A DNA stretch of 7,979 bases from Bacteroidota bacterium (GTDB taxonomy: Bacteria; Bacteroidota; Bacteroidia; Bacteroidales; VadinHA17), in the NCBI GenBank assembly GCA_016868515.1, contig VGGM01000053.1:1-7979 (forward strand). Reading direction: 5' to 3'. A program made the position numbers and the translations under genes. The notes beneath the pieces were generated by a model. It saw nothing but the letters and a program-made list of their open reading frames with translations, had not been told where the DNA came from and searched no databases. How positions within the stretch are numbered: the stretch's first letter is position 1; the number at the start of each line of letters is the position of its first letter. Shown here in pieces: positions 5,791 through 7,979 of the stretch.

Positions 5791-6609
5791 ATGAAGTGTG
5801 CTTTCAATTTAGTTATGGGGCTTGGTGCCCTTTTGCTGCTACCTGTTTATAACCTCCCGGCACAGGAGGGTGCCATCAGCGGACAAAACCTGTCGCCACC
5901 GCCACTGTTTCCCGCTTTAACAGGGAGTGATTTCCGCGACTGCTTTGTAAATCAGGCATCTCTGGCATTCGTCGAAAAGCACACAGCCGGTATGGAGTAC
6001 TTTTTACGGTTCGGAATGCCGGAACTGGCAATAAAATCACTCTTCTACACTGGCCCGTTCGGAGGAATCGCTTTCGGATTCCGCTACTCGGGCTATGGGT
6101 TCACCGAACTGATGTACCATCACTTCTCAGTTGCAGGAGGTATGTCCGTTTCAGGAAGCCTGGCCGTAGGCGTTGAGGCTTCCGTCAATACCGCCTCATC
6201 ATCGTCCGACGAGGCAGCGACAATATCTGCATCAGGGCAGATTGGATTGATTTACAGTGTTTCCGAATCCACCAGCCTGGGTATACATCTGGTCAACCCT
6301 GTACCTGACAGATTACGGGATAATCCTTTGCCTTCCGCACTCAGGGTGGGTGCAGGAACTTCAGTGACCGACAGGGCATCGGTTTCGGCAATGCTGGAAA
6401 AGAGTAGCCACCGCCCCCTGTCGGCAGCTGCAGGATTAAGCTATGATATAACGCAGGCAACCACAATCAGGGCCGGATTTGATACCGGTACGGCATCGCT
6501 GGGGTTCACTGCCGTTTTCAGATTTACCGGTTTCACCTGCTCGCTCTCATTCGTTACCCACAGTCGCCTGGGGCTGTCTCCGGTAGCCGCACTAAGCAAA
6601 AGCTTCTGA
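5791..6609 (+). CDS. PorV/PorQ-like outer-membrane beta-barrel protein
   Basis: The 272-residue protein begins with a type I signal peptide (MKCAFNLVMGLGALLLLPVYNLPAQ, likely cut after AQ at 25; there is no lipobox). The mature part resembles the Bacteroidota PorV/PorQ (FadL-like) family: VNQASLAFVEKHTAGMEYFLRF (53-74) matches the family's 'NPAGLA-F' beginning. Alternating hydrophobic strands follow from about 90 to the end, and the end THSRLGLSPVAALSKSF closes on a C-terminal Phe, typical of proteins inserted by the BAM machinery. It is shorter than PorV and PorQ, which are about 340-390 residues. A TTG at 5770 would extend the frame by seven residues, but ATG 5791 starts a proper signal peptide. 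Only 2 nt separate its stop from the next gene, suggesting translational coupling and joint function. A role in type IX secretion is possible by homology only; no other Por gene is present here. Confidence 0.75.
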   Translation: MKCAFNLVMGLGALLLLPVYNLPAQEGAISGQNLSPPPLFPALTGSDFRDCFVNQASLAFVEKHTAGMEYFLRFGMPELAIKSLFYTGPFGGIAFGFRYSGYGFTELMYHHFSVAGGMSVSGSLAVGVEASVNTASSSSDEAATISASGQIGLIYSVSESTSLGIHLVNPVPDRLRDNPLPSALRVGAGTSVTDRASVSAMLEKSSHRPLSAAAGLSYDITQATTIRAGFDTGTASLGFTAVFRFTGFTCSLSFVTHSRLGLSPVAALSKSF

Positions 6610-6611
6610 AG

Positions 6612-7979
6612 ATGAACCTGACTAGATTCCATTCATTAACACTGGGATTAATTCTGTGCTTCAGTTTCAGATGCATGGCCCAGGAGCAGAAACTGCTTAC
6701 GGTTATCAGCAAAATTGTATCTGAACTGGCTGAAGAAACCGGTGAAGCAAATGCTGAGATGCTCACTTCATTGCTTTTCGATCTGGCCACTGAACCTGCA
6801 GCTATCAACCGGGGCGATTCAGCCGAGATTTCCAGGCTTTTCTTTCTTACCCCGTTTCAGGCGGCTACTCTGGTATCGTATGTCAGAACCACCGGCCCGG
6901 TCGTTTCCTTTCCTGAACTTGCCTCGTTGCCGGGCTTTAACCGCGAAAGTGTTGAAAGCCTTATGCCATTTATTACACTCGACATCCCGCCTGCCGGTGC
7001 ACCTGAGGGAACAGGTGTATACCACAGATTGCTTGCATCAGCCTCAGTAAGGTTTCAGGGGGGATTTGCTGATCCTTCAGTCAATCCAATCAGGAACAGC
7101 CTGAGATACAGGTTGAACTCCGGAAGTCTGACTGCCTCCCTTACAGCAGTATCAGATGCGGGTGAGGCACCAGTGTGGAGTGGCCGACCCGATTTTATCT
7201 CCGGGGGCGTTGCTGTAAAAGGAAACATGGGCATTGCAAATTTCATCGCGGGTGACTACAATGCCCGCTTCGGAATGGGACTGGTGATCAACAGCGGATA
7301 TAAACCCTTTCTGACTCTGACTGCACCATCGTATATGGGATATCGTGATGGCTTCTCGCTGAGCACATCGGTAAATGAAAGCAATTACCTCAGGGGAAGT
7401 GCGATTACAATGGCAACCCGCTTATTCTCAGTTTCAGGAATGGCTTCGGTACGTTACCGCGACGCCCGCATTGAAACCGACACTTCGGGTAACATATACG
7501 CTGTTATACTTTCAACACCACCGCCACACTCTTCGCTATCGGGAGTTTCAGCAACCGGAGTGCTCAGGGAATCATCATACGGAGTGAACATCGGAACTGT
7601 TAAAGGAAGCTTCAGGTGGGCACTCACCGCCTGCTACACTGAATTTTCGAGAGAGGTCGGGGAGATTGATAATTCGCCCGGTGGAATATTCAGATTCTCG
7701 GGAAGTGAGAATTTAAATGCGGGTGTATCATACAGAATGTCAGGCGGCAAGGTGTCGGGTGCCGGTGAGTTTGCGGTTTCATCATCGGGAGGTTTCGCTA
7801 TGGCCCATACATTGAATATCAGGTTTGACGACCGCCTTACAGCCAATCTTATTTACCGGTATTACGACAGGCAATATTACGGCCATCATGCCGCCGGCCC
7901 GGGGCGCAATTCGATTACAGGAAACGAGGAGGGTCTGATGGCAAGAGTCTCATTTGAAGCAGCAAGAAATGTGTTTCTG
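6612..7979 (+). CDS. Exported helix-hairpin-helix / beta-barrel protein (C-terminus outside window)
   Basis: The frame is open from ATG 6612 to the right edge, giving 456 codons with no stop. Residues 1-24 form a signal peptide ending CMAQ; the Cys21 context (SFRC) is not a lipobox. Residues 27-62 are an acidic helical segment. Residues 63-123 (from AAINRGDSAEISRLFFLT to LPGFNRESVESLMPFI) match the ComEA-like helix-hairpin-helix layout in its degenerate Bacteroidota form. After a short Pro/Gly linker (125-134), residues from about 135 are strand-rich, with turns and alternating aromatics, including IAGDYNARFGMGLVINSGY (212-230), which resembles a conserved stretch of the Bacteroidota helix-hairpin-helix barrel proteins. 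Those are about 650-750 residues, so roughly a third is missing. The gene is coupled to the PorV-like gene (2-nt gap). The outer-membrane location is inferred, and the function is unknown to me. Confidence 0.78.
   Translation, partial: MNLTRFHSLTLGLILCFSFRCMAQEQKLLTVISKIVSELAEETGEANAEMLTSLLFDLATEPAAINRGDSAEISRLFFLTPFQAATLVSYVRTTGPVVSFPELASLPGFNRESVESLMPFITLDIPPAGAPEGTGVYHRLLASASVRFQGGFADPSVNPIRNSLRYRLNSGSLTASLTAVSDAGEAPVWSGRPDFISGGVAVKGNMGIANFIAGDYNARFGMGLVINSGYKPFLTLTAPSYMGYRDGFSLSTSVNESNYLRGSAITMATRLFSVSGMASVRYRDARIETDTSGNIYAVILSTPPPHSSLSGVSATGVLRESSYGVNIGTVKGSFRWALTACYTEFSREVGEIDNSPGGIFRFSGSENLNAGVSYRMSGGKVSGAGEFAVSSSGGFAMAHTLNIRFDDRLTANLIYRYYDRQYYGHHAAGPGRNSITGNEEGLMARVSFEAARNVFL

Noticed and set aside
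7375..7587. Short plus-strand frame inside the helix-hairpin-helix barrel gene
   Set aside because: It is an out-of-frame shadow of the continuous 456-codon frame starting at 6612.

Overview
The window looks like a chromosomal segment from a member of the Bacteroidota, probably Bacteroidales or a close relative. Four points support this. First, the order hpt-adk-obgE is a conserved Bacteroidales arrangement. Second, the start codons lack clear Shine-Dalgarno sequences. Third, there are matches to the Bacteroidota -7 promoter element TANNTTTG. Fourth, the right side carries a Bacteroidota-type outer-membrane pair: a PorV-like small beta barrel followed by a helix-hairpin-helix/beta-barrel protein. 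The assignment comes from reading the sequence only, and genus cannot be given.

Left part (1-5050), all on the minus strand. Transcription runs from right to left through hpt (hypoxanthine phosphoribosyltransferase), adk (short-type adenylate kinase), obgE (Obg GTPase), a PAP2-family membrane phosphatase, lplA (lipoate-protein ligase), plsC (1-acylglycerol-3-phosphate acyltransferase) and an unnamed methyltransferase-like protein cut by the left window edge. Gaps are 0 to 42 nt, so this is probably one seven-gene operon. It joins purine salvage and nucleotide balance (hpt, adk), ribosome assembly and growth control (obgE), and envelope lipid or cofactor steps (PAP2, plsC, lplA). Heptanucleotide repeats and a perfect 14-bp palindrome sit across the 3' end of the PAP2 gene and appear to have shaped its C-terminal tail.

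Centre (5051-5139). A compact divergent promoter region separates hpt from purE. It holds one TANNTTTG match on each strand, 13 bp apart. purE (N5-CAIR mutase, de novo purine synthesis) reads rightward, so a purine salvage gene and a purine synthesis gene share one control region. A bulged hairpin follows purE.

Right part (5791-7979), plus strand. Two exported outer-membrane proteins are 2 nt apart. The first is a 272-residue PorV/PorQ-like barrel protein ending in Phe. The second has a signal peptide, a degenerate helix-hairpin-helix domain and a large beta-strand-rich region, and it runs off the right edge. The pairing recurs in Bacteroidota as far as I recognise, and to my knowledge it has no assigned function, so it is the best candidate here for an undescribed system.

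No tRNA, rRNA, CRISPR array, insertion sequence or phage gene was seen.
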